From the NCBI GenBank assembly GCA_902800045.1, contig CADCCZ010000002.1, positions 396,131 to 460,130 of the forward strand: a DNA stretch of 64,000 nt, written 5' to 3'. Source of the stretch: an uncultured Bacteroidia bacterium. GTDB lineage: Bacteria > Bacteroidota > Bacteroidia > Bacteroidales > ML635J-15. The notes below the pieces were generated by a model, which saw nothing but the letters and a program-made list of their open reading frames with translations, searched no databases and was not told the origin of the DNA. Position numbers and translations under genes: made by a program. Shown in pieces: positions 1-10,146 of the stretch (positions are counted from its first letter, which is position 1; each line of letters starts with the position of its first letter).

Positions 1-474
1 TATTGTTATACCGCCATAGATGCTGTTCGAGAATTCGCGAGCATAAGATACACCGATTGTCGCATAACCAGGCTTGTAGGTACCAAAACCGCCTTCCGGC
101 ATATTCTCATTGGTCTTTTCAATTTCGCCCCAGTTATAAACATTTACCATAGCGCCCAACACGCTGTTTTCACCAACCCTGATTGCCAAGGCTGCAGCAT
201 TAACTTGCAAGCCTGTACCTACAAGGTACTGTGAATTGTTAAATCCGACTTCCAACTTCTTGGTGAAGGCCAAACCTGCAACATTAAGATGCATACTTTC
301 GTAGCCTGTTACACAAGCCACACCAGCTTCACCCCAGCCCGTGGTTCTTGCCCAGGGATTGACCAAAAGCTGCGAAGCTCCTGCCTGACCAGCTCTTTGG
401 TGGTTACCGGCAAATAAATCTGAACTAACTAATCCTAATATCGAAATTAGTAATATTAAATATATCCTTTTCAT
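1..474 (-). CDS. PorV/PorQ-like outer-membrane protein, N-terminal part
   Basis: The frame is open from an ATG at 474 to the left window edge, so only about 158 residues are seen. It begins with a signal peptide (MKRIYLILLISILGLVSS...FAG). The mature start resembles PorV/PorQ-family proteins: a GASQLLVNPWARTTGWGEAG stretch, then repeated short beta-strands with many small residues. Family members are outer-membrane barrels tied to type IX secretion. It is the last visible gene of an operon: the 1391-aa secreted protein ends 16 bp upstream, and the TonB receptor comes before that. A PorV-like protein here suggests it helps export or attach that T9SS substrate. The C-terminus, and so the true length, is not visible. 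Confidence 0.72.
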   Translation of the reverse strand, partial: MKRIYLILLISILGLVSSDLFAGNHQRAGQAGASQLLVNPWARTTGWGEAGVACVTGYESMHLNVAGLAFTKKLEVGFNNSQYLVGTGLQVNAAALAIRVGENSVLGAMVNVYNWGEIEKTNENMPEGGFGTYKPGYATIGVSYAREFSNSIYGGITI

Positions 475-490
475 ATCTCGAGCTATAATT

Positions 491-3400
491 TTAGAAGTTA
501 TTTAAATCTGTTGGACGAAGTGATCCGAACCATTTCAATACCTTTTGTCCAATTCCAGGAGCATTTACATGAATCAGATATACACCACTCGATATAACAA
601 TGTTTGCAGAGTTTGTAAGATCCCATTCAATGAATGTTGTCTCCGTATCCTTCTTAAACCTGCGGATAAGAGTTCCGTTGATATTGTAAATTGAAATTGT
701 ACAAGTCTTAGGCAAATTGGTTATTCTTACGATATTGTCGAGCTGATTCGACTCATAGTACGAAGAACCGTAGTATGGATTCGGGACAACCCTGATAAGG
801 TCGAGAGCATTTTCTGCAGTTTCCTGATCGTTGAAAATGGTCTTGATATCAGATGTAGAGAACCTGAATAATGGAGCATTGTTATTTTCAGGATTAACAA
901 TTGCCATATCCTTCTTTCCTTGGTAATAAGGCATCGACACGCGAATCTTGATAGTAACATCAGTTGCAAGGTAATCGAAACGAGGATTCTGCATTGGAAT
1001 TGCTGTCCACATAGCAGTCTTCCATACCGAACGCATTGCATTATCATCACCATTTTCGTATTTCAGAAGCTGGTTATAGATGTAAGTACATGAATCGTAT
1101 GCAGGTGAGTTGTTGCCAGTACCTTCGTTGTCGCCAATGGTATTACCCATGATGTAAATGTAGTGCTTACCACCAAGTATTGGCTGGTAGTGGTTATCCA
1201 TATAATTAGATGTTGGATTCCACAACATATCGCAACCGTTTTCACCAGTCATCCAAGAATCTTCACCGAATATAATGTTCAGACGTTCACCAGTTGCAAT
1301 ATTGATTGCATAGCCTGGGAACCATCCCATACCGTGTGTACCCGAATTATCTGGATTACCGTCTTTGTCAACAGATGGGCTCTTTCTCAAACCGAACTTG
1401 TTGGCACCGCCGAAGCTAGTATAGTTGCCCTTAAGCATTTTCTTATCCCAACCACAACCATCGGTCTTCCATTCGTTTTCGTTCATTTCAACAACGCAAG
1501 CACGTGTCCACTTTGACTTGTCGGAAGTGATTACAATGTTAACCGAAGCAAGAGGATTTGTTCTGTTGAGAGAATAAGCTGATATATCAGCAATCGGGAG
1601 TCTGCTGGAGCCTAAATCAGGAACCAAGCCGTAGCGTCCGCAATTTGTAAGAGCTGCTGGAGCCCATGCGCCGCCGCAAATCTTTTCGAAGTTCTGGTCC
1701 TTGTCAACCATTGTCTTATCACCCGATGTACCAACAGCCTTAAATGCATCCTGAAGACCGTCATCGAACTGGCATGTATCGTGGCTTGGGTAAGCATAAG
1801 TACCAGACCTAATCCAGTTTGTCCACTTCAACGCCTGAGTCTCCTTATATGAATCGTCATCTGTAATAAATGTTATCCAAGGCTTAGTATCATCAGCGTA
1901 AGTTATACTTGACGAAATGACACCGTTGTTATAAGTGTTGTTATCGTAATCGCAAGCATGCATATCCTGCATTATCGAAATCGAGAAGCCCCAGTTCATA
2001 AACAACTGTTCGTTTGCAAATCCAAGTTCTACTGCAGCATCCGAATGAACAGAATCGCCAGCTTCGTTATAAACTACATAGCTGAACGGCTGGTAGTTAT
2101 TTGCAGACATTGTTGATGAAGTTGTACCGATAACACCAACAGAGTTGGAATTAGTTACATTGAACTTAACATAGTAAGTATCGTCAACTATTGAAAGAGG
2201 ATCGATTATCTTTACATTGATCGGGCCCTTGCCGTTCTCGTAGGTTCTTTCCTTAATCTTCCAAGGATAACCCGACATGATTTCCTCGAGGCAGTCTTCC
2301 TTGAGTTCAAGTTCGCAGTTACCATTTCCGAAACCTTCGATCATTGTGATTTCGGGACCATAACCATAGTCACCCTGGATTATAGTACCACCAACACTTG
2401 TGATGTGAGGAGTTGCAGTATACAACTTGATATTGTTTCTACCTGCAAGATAAGGAGTCTTTTGACCCTTGAATGTAGATTCATCGTTCTGGTCGTACTT
2501 CATTGTCGGGTTGTACGAATATGCAATTGCACTGTAGTAATATTCCCTATTATTGATAAGTTTAGGATCGCCGGTTGCAAACATGTCCTTGTCTACAACA
2601 AATGTATGAGAAATACCGGTGTTATCACCCAAAACCTCAAGAACAGGAATATTAGCTTCCATATCATCCGACCAAGTGTAGTTAACAAGCTTCGATACAT
2701 TATCCTTGATATCGCACTGGAATACCTGGCGGACTCTGTTGCCGTCGTAACGTTCGGTCATTGAAACAGAAGCGTCCTTGAACTGGAATACCTGATATCC
2801 CTGGAAGTAGTAATGCTGGTCGCAAGGATTTACGTCAGGATCGCCACAGAACAAAGATGGGTCTTTTTCTGAATATCCTTCAAGGTAATTGTTAGAGCTT
2901 GTTCTATTATAAATATGGAATATAAGTTTTCTATCAAGTTCTACGATATTCAAATCTGGAGCATCAGGACCATCGAGAACGCGGAAGCAGTTTTCGAAAA
3001 GAATCTGAGCCTTGTCGTCGGCAACCTTTACAGCCTCTACTGAAGCGTATGCACCGCCAGAGGTTGCTCTTGCCCAAACAGCACCGAGAGTAATATCGTT
3101 AACCTGTCCAGGAGTCAAGGTAAAAGGACCAGCAGCCTGAATGAAACGTCTGTCGTTTGCAGGGTTCGATTCAGTTTCTTCTGTCCAGTTTTCTCTAACT
3201 ATACCATCCTGACCCCAACCGCAAATATCGGTAGTACCAGGGAACATGAAGTTTGTTGGCTGAGACTGGTCGGCACCACTTGCTGCTGAATAACCATCGC
3301 CACCATAAAGAAGAGGAGTATTGTCCTTCCAGTAACCAGTCATGTAGTTGTAGTGTTCAACTGCAGTGTGGGGGTCGGTCATGTTAGTGTTAGCTCCGTT

Positions 3401-4666
3401 TGTAGTATTATTGAAATATATGAAACGTCTCATACCCCAACGTTCATTATCAATAGTACCATCACCGAAGTTCAAACCATTGATGTTACCATTCTTGAAA
3501 TCGCCTTCGTTGCAATCGAGGACTCTTCTTCCCGATACTTCAACGTAGCTAGTAGAGTTATCCATTCCGTCGGGATCCTGATAAGGACCTTCGAAGAAGT
3601 CGATACCAATAGCAGGTGGCTGAGAACCATATCCGAGTACACCGCTTTCGGTATCATCGTTATCATCACCATTGTAGAAGAAACCGAGACCACGCTGTAC
3701 ATCACATCCGGTATAATCGTCTCTAGCGTTACCTAAGTCACCGTCGACGAATACGCCGAAGTAAGTATTATACAAGGTATAAGTTGAACGGTTGATAATT
3801 CTATAGTTATAGAATGTCATATCGTTCAAAGCATCGTTTGTCTGGAATGCGAAAGCCTGGGCGCGGAATTCGAAACCGATAGCAGCACCACCTGTTTCGG
3901 TATGAACATTACCCTTATCGTTGTAAACCCACCACATAGTGTAGTCACCGAACAAACGAGCTGCCTGACCACGTGGACGCAAGCAGTCTGGGTCTTCGGT
4001 TATACCTTCGTTAATGAATTCGAAATATGGGAAGTCGCCCTTTGAATAATCGTAATATCCGTCACCGTCCATATCATAGAAAGGAGCAAGATTGTAATCG
4101 TATCCGCCTGCAGGTCCGTGTGCTGGCCAATCGCGAATAATGTCAGGAACTACATAGTCGGGATCGTTTTCGCAATCAGGATCTGTGCTGCAACGATACC
4201 ATTCTCTGAAATCCTTAACCTGCTGCTTAGCTATGCAGAAGTGCTTATCGTATTCACGGCAAATATCTGCCGATACAGATGCGATTTCTGCACCAGAAAC
4301 AATCAGTGGACCAGGCCAATAGTCGATACCATCCTGACGATAACGCTGAGCAGCCAATTTCAACTGACCGTTAGCATCCTTACCACCGACCCAGATAGCG
4401 GAACAATACAAAGAATGGATACCGCTTTCCTTTGGTACTTCGTACTTTGCTTTTCCTTGCAAGTCCCACCACATGTCGCCACCAGTATGAACCCTAGCAA
4501 CAACATTGTTCAAGGCCAAATCGGTAGAAGTTCTTGCCGATTCGCATCCGCCAGTAGCCTTGGCGCTTGGGGTAACATTGACTGTTCCCGCCCACTTGTC
4601 GGCAAATGCATAACTTGAACAAAGTCCAAGTATTACTACAAATACTATTTTATTTAAACTTTTCAT
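491..4666 (-). CDS. Large T9SS-exported surface protein (1391 aa)
   Basis: Starts with a clear signal peptide (MKSLNKIVFVVILGLCSSYAFA). The last ~90 residues form a type IX secretion sorting domain: a VVPNPYYGSS motif, a beta-sandwich with SIYNINGTLIRRF, and a GVYLIHV...GQKVLKWF end. The body is rich in Asp, Gly, Asn and aromatic residues, with Asp-rich calcium-binding-like stretches such as DMDGDGYYDYSKGD near residue 200. No catalytic domain was recognised. It sits 28 bp after the TonB receptor gene and 16 bp before the PorV-like gene, so the three are probably co-transcribed. Likely a cell-surface or secreted protein working with that receptor; the substrate is unknown. Confidence 0.8.
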   Translation of the reverse strand: MKSLNKIVFVVILGLCSSYAFADKWAGTVNVTPSAKATGGCESARTSTDLALNNVVARVHTGGDMWWDLQGKAKYEVPKESGIHSLYCSAIWVGGKDANGQLKLAAQRYRQDGIDYWPGPLIVSGAEIASVSADICREYDKHFCIAKQQVKDFREWYRCSTDPDCENDPDYVVPDIIRDWPAHGPAGGYDYNLAPFYDMDGDGYYDYSKGDFPYFEFINEGITEDPDCLRPRGQAARLFGDYTMWWVYNDKGNVHTETGGAAIGFEFRAQAFAFQTNDALNDMTFYNYRIINRSTYTLYNTYFGVFVDGDLGNARDDYTGCDVQRGLGFFYNGDDNDDTESGVLGYGSQPPAIGIDFFEGPYQDPDGMDNSTSYVEVSGRRVLDCNEGDFKNGNINGLNFGDGTIDNERWGMRRFIYFNNTTNGANTNMTDPHTAVEHYNYMTGYWKDNTPLLYGGDGYSAASGADQSQPTNFMFPGTTDICGWGQDGIVRENWTEETESNPANDRRFIQAAGPFTLTPGQVNDITLGAVWARATSGGAYASVEAVKVADDKAQILFENCFRVLDGPDAPDLNIVELDRKLIFHIYNRTSSNNYLEGYSEKDPSLFCGDPDVNPCDQHYYFQGYQVFQFKDASVSMTERYDGNRVRQVFQCDIKDNVSKLVNYTWSDDMEANIPVLEVLGDNTGISHTFVVDKDMFATGDPKLINNREYYYSAIAYSYNPTMKYDQNDESTFKGQKTPYLAGRNNIKLYTATPHITSVGGTIIQGDYGYGPEITMIEGFGNGNCELELKEDCLEEIMSGYPWKIKERTYENGKGPINVKIIDPLSIVDDTYYVKFNVTNSNSVGVIGTTSSTMSANNYQPFSYVVYNEAGDSVHSDAAVELGFANEQLFMNWGFSISIMQDMHACDYDNNTYNNGVISSSITYADDTKPWITFITDDDSYKETQALKWTNWIRSGTYAYPSHDTCQFDDGLQDAFKAVGTSGDKTMVDKDQNFEKICGGAWAPAALTNCGRYGLVPDLGSSRLPIADISAYSLNRTNPLASVNIVITSDKSKWTRACVVEMNENEWKTDGCGWDKKMLKGNYTSFGGANKFGLRKSPSVDKDGNPDNSGTHGMGWFPGYAINIATGERLNIIFGEDSWMTGENGCDMLWNPTSNYMDNHYQPILGGKHYIYIMGNTIGDNEGTGNNSPAYDSCTYIYNQLLKYENGDDNAMRSVWKTAMWTAIPMQNPRFDYLATDVTIKIRVSMPYYQGKKDMAIVNPENNNAPLFRFSTSDIKTIFNDQETAENALDLIRVVPNPYYGSSYYESNQLDNIVRITNLPKTCTISIYNINGTLIRRFKKDTETTFIEWDLTNSANIVISSGVYLIHVNAPGIGQKVLKWFGSLRPTDLNNF

Positions 4667-4694
4667 ATCGTGATATTTGTATTTTTCTTAATTA

Positions 4695-7600
4695 TTAGAA
4701 TGAGAAACTAACACCTAGTCTTACTGTAGTTGGCAACATATAGTATCCCGGAGAATTGATATACATTGCGTAGTAATTTCTGAAAGATATTTCATCTGTC
4801 TGGGCAGCAATCTGTGACTGGTAGTCTGCAAAATCCAGATAACCATCGTCGCCTGCATTACCAGTATACGGATATACATACATCGGGGTCTTAGAATTCA
4901 AGAGGTTGCTTACGTCCAACGAAATTCTAAGGTTACCATATCTTTCTTTCGAAGTCGGTTCATCATCTTTTGCCTTTGAAAGTCTGATTCTGATGTCTCT
5001 AGAAACACTCATATCAACCTTAGTTCTCCATGGCTTGTTTGCACCATTCAAAGATCCTCTGATAACACCGTTTGACGGCTTGTCTCTCTTTGTATATGGA
5101 GTACCCGAACCGCTTACTACTGTGAAGTTGACACCAGTATTAGCGAGAATGTTCTTTCCGTTAATCTTTGGTCCGTTGTAAGGTGTTCCGTCAGCCTTTC
5201 CACCGAAACGGTAGTCGAGAACTATCTGGAAGTTGTGACGCTGGTCTACATCCAATGGAAGTATGGTACGCAAGTTAGGATTATCGGACTTAACAATTGA
5301 AGCACCCGAATCGTAGCTTGAACCAGTACCCTTTGCCCACTGCAATGTGTAGTTGGCTCTCAAGGTAATGTTACCAGTTCTTCTCAAATCGTATGCAAGA
5401 GTGAAACCTCTTACAGTACCGAAGTCGATGTTACCAAGAGTATAGTATGTTACAGGATATGCTCCGTAAACGGAGATTGTCTGCAACTTGTCACGCATTT
5501 CGCGGTAGAATGCCGAAAGTTTCAACGAAGAGGTATTTCCAAGTTTCTGTTGGAAACCTAATTCGTAGTCGATTGTCTTTTCAGTCTTAAGGTCTGGGTT
5601 GTTAAGTGTTGAGGTACCGAGCTGTCTGATGTACATATATTCGGTCGGGCTCAACTGACCACCAACCTGTGGACGCTGCGAAAGAATGTCGTAGTGAGCG
5701 AAGAACAAAGCGTCTTCAGAAATTGGGAACGAGAATGCGATACGAGGCATTACAACTACTTGAGGCTTGTAATCCTTGAATGCCGAAGCGTTGAGGTCTT
5801 CGCTAGGATCTACAAGATAAGGAGTGATACCGTTAGCACCTTGAATTGCGTTCGGGTTATCGATTTCAAGACCGCTTGCATTGTACCAAACGCTTCCAAC
5901 ACGGTAACCGGTGATTTCGGTCGGGTTATTCATGTCGTTAACATAAACAACTGCCTCATCAGGAATATTTCCAGGGTGATTTGTTGAAGCAATAAGGTCA
6001 ACTTCGGAGTTACCAACTGTATATGCGTTATGCAAAGTGTACATATCCTTAAGTACGCTCTGGTTAGCATCGTAACGGTCGATACGAACACCTATATTGA
6101 AGATAAGGTCCTTGAAAGCGAACTTATCCTGAATATAACCAGCCATATATGTCGGCTCGAATGGAGCTATAGGTCTGTCGAGGAATCCGTCGCCGTCGGC
6201 ATCCTTTGTAAAGAAGTCTTCGAAAGTTGGCTTGTAGCTCAACTTGTTTCCTGCATAGTCGAAACCATAATATCCAACATAGCTAGAACCTTGGTTGAAC
6301 AATTCGTCGGGGCTAAACCAACTGAGGTCGAAAGTACTCGGATCGTATGAATCGATATTAATCCAATCGGTTCCATCAACAGCCAAGCCCAAAGCTTCGC
6401 GCAAATGCTTGTCGAAACGCTTCTGAGTAGATGCATTGTAAATTCTAGGATAATCGATGGTATCGAGGAACAAACCATTTTCGTCTCTATAAACGATAGG
6501 ATTGGTCTTGTCGATTTCTTCGATGTGGCTGTTGGTAAGGCTACGAGCCAAAGTCCAAAGTGGATATGCGCTAACACTGAAATAAGAGTCGCTTCTCTGT
6601 TCGAATTCGAAACCGAGGCTGATTTCGTGTCCGCCGAGGTCGGCAGCTGCATTAGCCGAAACTCTCAACTGAGTAGCATCAGACTTTGCATAAGATCCGT
6701 AAGGAATACCAGGAACCTGCCACATACCATATATATTGCCAGGACCTTCACCATTAAGCAAACCACCGTACATCTGTATGTACTGGGTATACATAGTGCT
6801 GAAACTACTTCCCATATAATTGAAGAACTGGTCAGTATATGTTGAGAGTGCTGGGTTGAGGCTACCGCCATTGAATTCATCTACTTCATAGTAGAATGTT
6901 TCCATACAGCTACCGGTAAGACCAGTAACGGTATCTTCTGCCCATGTGTAATATTTATTAGGTGTAATGTCGAACTTTCCAACATAACCATAGTCGAAGA
7001 AATTATCCCAATGGTTTACGTCGCCCGACTGTGAGAGCACCTTTGTATAGTCGACCTGAATCGTATAGTACGGATTCTTAAGGGTTACCTTTTTCTTTCC
7101 GGTTTCGGATTCTGGCTCATCGCTTTGTTTTTCTCTGAACTTCTGGGTCAAACGTCCGTATGCACGGTAGCTACCGTATTTCTGGCGACCATTGTTTTCG
7201 GAGTTGAACAAAGAATTTCCTCTAGAATACATTCTAGCATCAGCGAGATAGATATTTGTACCAAATGTAATGTCAAGATCCCTTATAGGAGCGATATCAA
7301 TCTTAGCTGCAATATTGATATTCTTGTTTGTTGCATTTGATCTTCTTCTCTTGTTATAGAATGAATCGTCTCTTAAATATAAGGTGTTCTGATAAACCAC
7401 AGCACCGTTTTCGGATTCAACAAGGCGAAGAGGATTTTTGGTCATTTCCTCGACGACTTCGTCTTTTGCTCTCCATTCGCCTACTGCCGAGGGGCTACCA
7501 TCGAGAATATAAGCACCTTCTGCCGACACCATGAAGCCCATGATTGTTCTCTTTCGGCTTGAACCTTCCTCAGTCTTCGACCAGATAGGACCCGACAAGG

Positions 7601-8348
7601 TAAGACCTGCAAGGTTGTATCCGTAACCTTCGACAGAGCAAAGGACTTCGGCGCCGCCCCAGAATTCGGAAGCAGGACCCTTGGTGGTCAAGCTGATGAT
7701 ACCACCTGTAGCATCACCGTACTGAGCAGGAACACCACCGGTGATTACCGATACCTGTTCGATTGCCGACTTTGGCACACTATTCGAACCACGAACCTTG
7801 ACACCGTCGACATAGTAAACAACGTCTTCGGAACGTGAACCTCTAATACTACCTACAGAACCGTCTTCGGAGTAAACACCACCCACGGTAGCAGCAACAG
7901 CATCGGCCGAACGAGCGTTCATTCTCGAAATATCCTCCGATGTCATCGTACCACCCGACTGAGTCTGGTCCTTCTGGATAAGAGGAACCTTGTACTCAAC
8001 AACTTCAACTTCACCCAACATTTCTGCTTCGGGTTTCAACTTGAAATTCTGGAAGGTAATCTGTCCAGCGGTAATCTGAACATTTGAATACTTAACCGTT
8101 CCGTAGCCGATATATGAAGCCGAAACATCATACTTACCAGCCTTGATAGGCTTGATACTGAATCGACCGTCGAAATCGGAAGTACCACCAGTTACCACGC
8201 TTCCATTTTCTTCGATAGAAACATTCGCAAATGGAATTGGTTCATTGGTTGCCGCATCAACAATAGTACCGTTCAAAGTACCCGACTGGGCGAACAACCC
8301 AACGCTCGCTAAGAGCGTCAAAATCAACAATTGTATCCTTCGTAACAT
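4695..8348 (-). CDS. TonB-dependent receptor with carboxypeptidase-regulatory domain
   Basis: A 1217-aa outer-membrane receptor. Residues 1-20 are a signal peptide. Residues ~22-105 are a carboxypeptidase-D-regulatory-like beta-sandwich (GTLNGTIVDAATNEPIPFAN, then a TSDFDGRFSIKPI loop). A plug domain follows at ~120-230 (DISRMNARSADAVAATVGGV, RGSRSEDVVYYVDGVKVRG). The rest is a long beta-barrel ending in the aromatic C-terminus RLGVSFSF. Such receptors import large ligands using TonB energy. It heads an operon with the T9SS protein and the PorV-like gene. The N-terminal ~110 residues are closely similar to the start of the 344-aa protein encoded just upstream (8554-9588), which points to a duplication. 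Confidence 0.9.
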   Translation of the reverse strand: MLRRIQLLILTLLASVGLFAQSGTLNGTIVDAATNEPIPFANVSIEENGSVVTGGTSDFDGRFSIKPIKAGKYDVSASYIGYGTVKYSNVQITAGQITFQNFKLKPEAEMLGEVEVVEYKVPLIQKDQTQSGGTMTSEDISRMNARSADAVAATVGGVYSEDGSVGSIRGSRSEDVVYYVDGVKVRGSNSVPKSAIEQVSVITGGVPAQYGDATGGIISLTTKGPASEFWGGAEVLCSVEGYGYNLAGLTLSGPIWSKTEEGSSRKRTIMGFMVSAEGAYILDGSPSAVGEWRAKDEVVEEMTKNPLRLVESENGAVVYQNTLYLRDDSFYNKRRRSNATNKNINIAAKIDIAPIRDLDITFGTNIYLADARMYSRGNSLFNSENNGRQKYGSYRAYGRLTQKFREKQSDEPESETGKKKVTLKNPYYTIQVDYTKVLSQSGDVNHWDNFFDYGYVGKFDITPNKYYTWAEDTVTGLTGSCMETFYYEVDEFNGGSLNPALSTYTDQFFNYMGSSFSTMYTQYIQMYGGLLNGEGPGNIYGMWQVPGIPYGSYAKSDATQLRVSANAAADLGGHEISLGFEFEQRSDSYFSVSAYPLWTLARSLTNSHIEEIDKTNPIVYRDENGLFLDTIDYPRIYNASTQKRFDKHLREALGLAVDGTDWINIDSYDPSTFDLSWFSPDELFNQGSSYVGYYGFDYAGNKLSYKPTFEDFFTKDADGDGFLDRPIAPFEPTYMAGYIQDKFAFKDLIFNIGVRIDRYDANQSVLKDMYTLHNAYTVGNSEVDLIASTNHPGNIPDEAVVYVNDMNNPTEITGYRVGSVWYNASGLEIDNPNAIQGANGITPYLVDPSEDLNASAFKDYKPQVVVMPRIAFSFPISEDALFFAHYDILSQRPQVGGQLSPTEYMYIRQLGTSTLNNPDLKTEKTIDYELGFQQKLGNTSSLKLSAFYREMRDKLQTISVYGAYPVTYYTLGNIDFGTVRGFTLAYDLRRTGNITLRANYTLQWAKGTGSSYDSGASIVKSDNPNLRTILPLDVDQRHNFQIVLDYRFGGKADGTPYNGPKINGKNILANTGVNFTVVSGSGTPYTKRDKPSNGVIRGSLNGANKPWRTKVDMSVSRDIRIRLSKAKDDEPTSKERYGNLRISLDVSNLLNSKTPMYVYPYTGNAGDDGYLDFADYQSQIAAQTDEISFRNYYAMYINSPGYYMLPTTVRLGVSFSF

Positions 8349-8400
8349 AATAAAAATTTACTTACTTACTACTTATATCTCCCCAAATAAAATGGGGCTT

Positions 8401-8408
8401 CAAAATTA
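8401..8408 (-). promoter_or_regulatory. Candidate -7 box (TAATTTTG) for the TonB receptor operon
   Basis: Reads TAATTTTG on the minus strand, an exact match to the Bacteroidota -7 consensus TAnnTTTG, 53 bp upstream of the start at 8348. A small hairpin (CCCC-9 nt-GGGG, 8377-8393) lies in the resulting leader. No convincing -33 TTTG was found. Confidence 0.4.
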
Positions 8409-8553
8409 CTACAGATTTTCTTTTCTTAACAACTTTTTTGATTTTTTTTTCTGAAAAATTAACAAATAAAACACAATTTATTGTAACTCAATGCGTTATC
8501 GGCAAATATTTTTGTTAGTAAGTTGGATGGGAGAGGCAAGTCTCAGAATAAAG

Positions 8554-9588
8554 TTACCATCCCACTAGTTTACCGCAATTACTCTTTTTTAGCACTACAC
8601 TCTTAAAGGTAGTTTTCCCTTTCCTTATTTTCACTTTTAAGGTCTTTGTTTTAAGTCCACTATACGATATTTGCACATCGTATTTCCCTTCCTCTATGAA
8701 GTCTTTACTAAACAATCCCCAATAATTAGCATCTCCATAAAACACTTCGCGTCCATTCTTACTTATTGCAACATGGACAAATGGTGTTGGATTTGGTAAT
8801 TTATTATTGTCACTATAACAATACTTATCATAAACCTTAATCACTAGACTTCCGCATCGGGAAATTGTATCAAACTGCTGCAATGAAGAATGCAACCTAA
8901 ACCTCTCATAGCACGTAAACCCGCCATACACCTTAACTTTCTTATGGTCAGCCGTATATCCATTACATGATGCCCATACATCGTATTTCCCCATTTTTAT
9001 AGGTTTTATGACCCATGTACCATCACCATGATAATAGGTAACATCATCAAAATCTTGACCATTCTTCTTGACAAAAACACCAGTTTCTGTAGTATCCCAC
9101 AGCAATGGTTCATGGTTATCATCAACAACACGAAATTTTAGCTCACCATACCTGCTAAGTTTTTCTTCAATACCATTCTTTTTGTTAAAGGAATTGTATT
9201 CTCTTTTAAATTTGTTATACTCTCTTTTATTTCCAACTACTGCCACTCTATCCTCCTCTGGCATCAACACAAAATTAATAACCGAACAATTATTTTTGTC
9301 ATTCTTTGGTGCGATATAAACATTACGACGCTTTACAGTTGCATACCCAATGTATGAAGCTTGTACATCGTACTTACCAGGGTTAATCGGTTTGATAAAA
9401 AACTTGCCATCAAAATCTGTCGTTCCACCAGTAACAACATATCCATTTGCTTCGATTGTGATATTTACAAATGGTATCGGGTCTCCGGTTTTTGCCTCGA
9501 CAACAGTACCCTGCAGACAGCCCGACTGTGCGGACAAGCCGACTGCAGTCAATACCGAAAATGCCAGCAATAGTATCCTACGCACCAT
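8554..9588 (-). CDS. Secreted protein with three carboxypeptidase-regulatory-like repeats
   Basis: A 344-aa protein with a signal peptide (MVRRILLLAFSVLTAVGLSAQ). Its first domain (~22-110) is nearly the same as the N-terminus of the neighbouring TonB receptor (DGKFFIKPINPGKYDVQASYIGYATV). Two more repeats of the same fold follow, each ending in a GKYDV-type strand (about 200-225 and 300-325). No plug or barrel is present, so it cannot be a transporter by itself. It lies 6 bp after the basic 177-aa protein gene and is probably co-transcribed with it. It may be a periplasmic or surface partner of the receptor, or a product of receptor-gene duplication that kept only the regulatory domain. Function unknown. 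Confidence 0.7.
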   Translation of the reverse strand: MVRRILLLAFSVLTAVGLSAQSGCLQGTVVEAKTGDPIPFVNITIEANGYVVTGGTTDFDGKFFIKPINPGKYDVQASYIGYATVKRRNVYIAPKNDKNNCSVINFVLMPEEDRVAVVGNKREYNKFKREYNSFNKKNGIEEKLSRYGELKFRVVDDNHEPLLWDTTETGVFVKKNGQDFDDVTYYHGDGTWVIKPIKMGKYDVWASCNGYTADHKKVKVYGGFTCYERFRLHSSLQQFDTISRCGSLVIKVYDKYCYSDNNKLPNPTPFVHVAISKNGREVFYGDANYWGLFSKDFIEEGKYDVQISYSGLKTKTLKVKIRKGKTTFKSVVLKKSNCGKLVGW

Positions 9589-9594
9589 ATAATA

Positions 9595-10128
9595 TTACCT
9601 TTTATTATTTTTGTTTGCAATGCGCTTCGACTTCTTCATGCGCTTATACACTTTCTTCTTATTAGCAATATCTTTTCCTGCTCCGCTTACCTTCTTATGG
9701 TAATTCCTCAGAATCTTTTTCTGCTCCTTTTCGGCAAGCTTGTCCTTCTTGGCATCCTCCTTGGCCTTCTTTTTTTCAATCTTCAACACGAGGCGCTCCT
9801 CGGGAGTGGGCTTGCTGTGCTCCTTTTCGGCACGGCGCGACTTTATGTCACGTTCTACGCTATAGGCCTGCATCTTGTGCTGCTGCTTATGTGCATCCCT
9901 CGACCGCTGTGCATTCTCGCGTGCAATCTGACGCTTCAGCGACTTCTTGTGCTTCTCGTTTGCCCGATGATTCTTCTCTATGCGCCTTTCTTCCTGTCTA
10001 TCAATCGATTCGGCATGCCTATCCTTTTTTGCCGTATAGTTAACCTGCGCGGTTGAATAATTGGGAATAAAAATTATTGCCATCAAAAATACTTGGATAA
10101 CAATTTTAATTAATTTTGCCATGTTCAA
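9595..10128 (-). CDS. Small basic coiled-coil secreted protein
   Basis: A 177-aa protein with a signal peptide (hydrophobic stretch ending NYSTAQ). The mature part is extremely rich in Lys, Arg, Glu and His (long KKKAKEDAKKDKLAEKEQKK-like runs) and is probably a charged helix or coiled coil. No family was recognised. The ATG at 10122 is an alternative start. The gene starts only 18 bp from the divergent Rieske-like gene and is followed after 6 bp by the 344-aa protein. The charge suggests nucleic-acid or polyanion binding, but this is not shown. Confidence 0.6.
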   Translation of the reverse strand: MNMAKLIKIVIQVFLMAIIFIPNYSTAQVNYTAKKDRHAESIDRQEERRIEKNHRANEKHKKSLKRQIARENAQRSRDAHKQQHKMQAYSVERDIKSRRAEKEHSKPTPEERLVLKIEKKKAKEDAKKDKLAEKEQKKILRNYHKKVSGAGKDIANKKKVYKRMKKSKRIANKNNKR

Positions 10129-10146
10129 TTATTAAATAAGTATACC

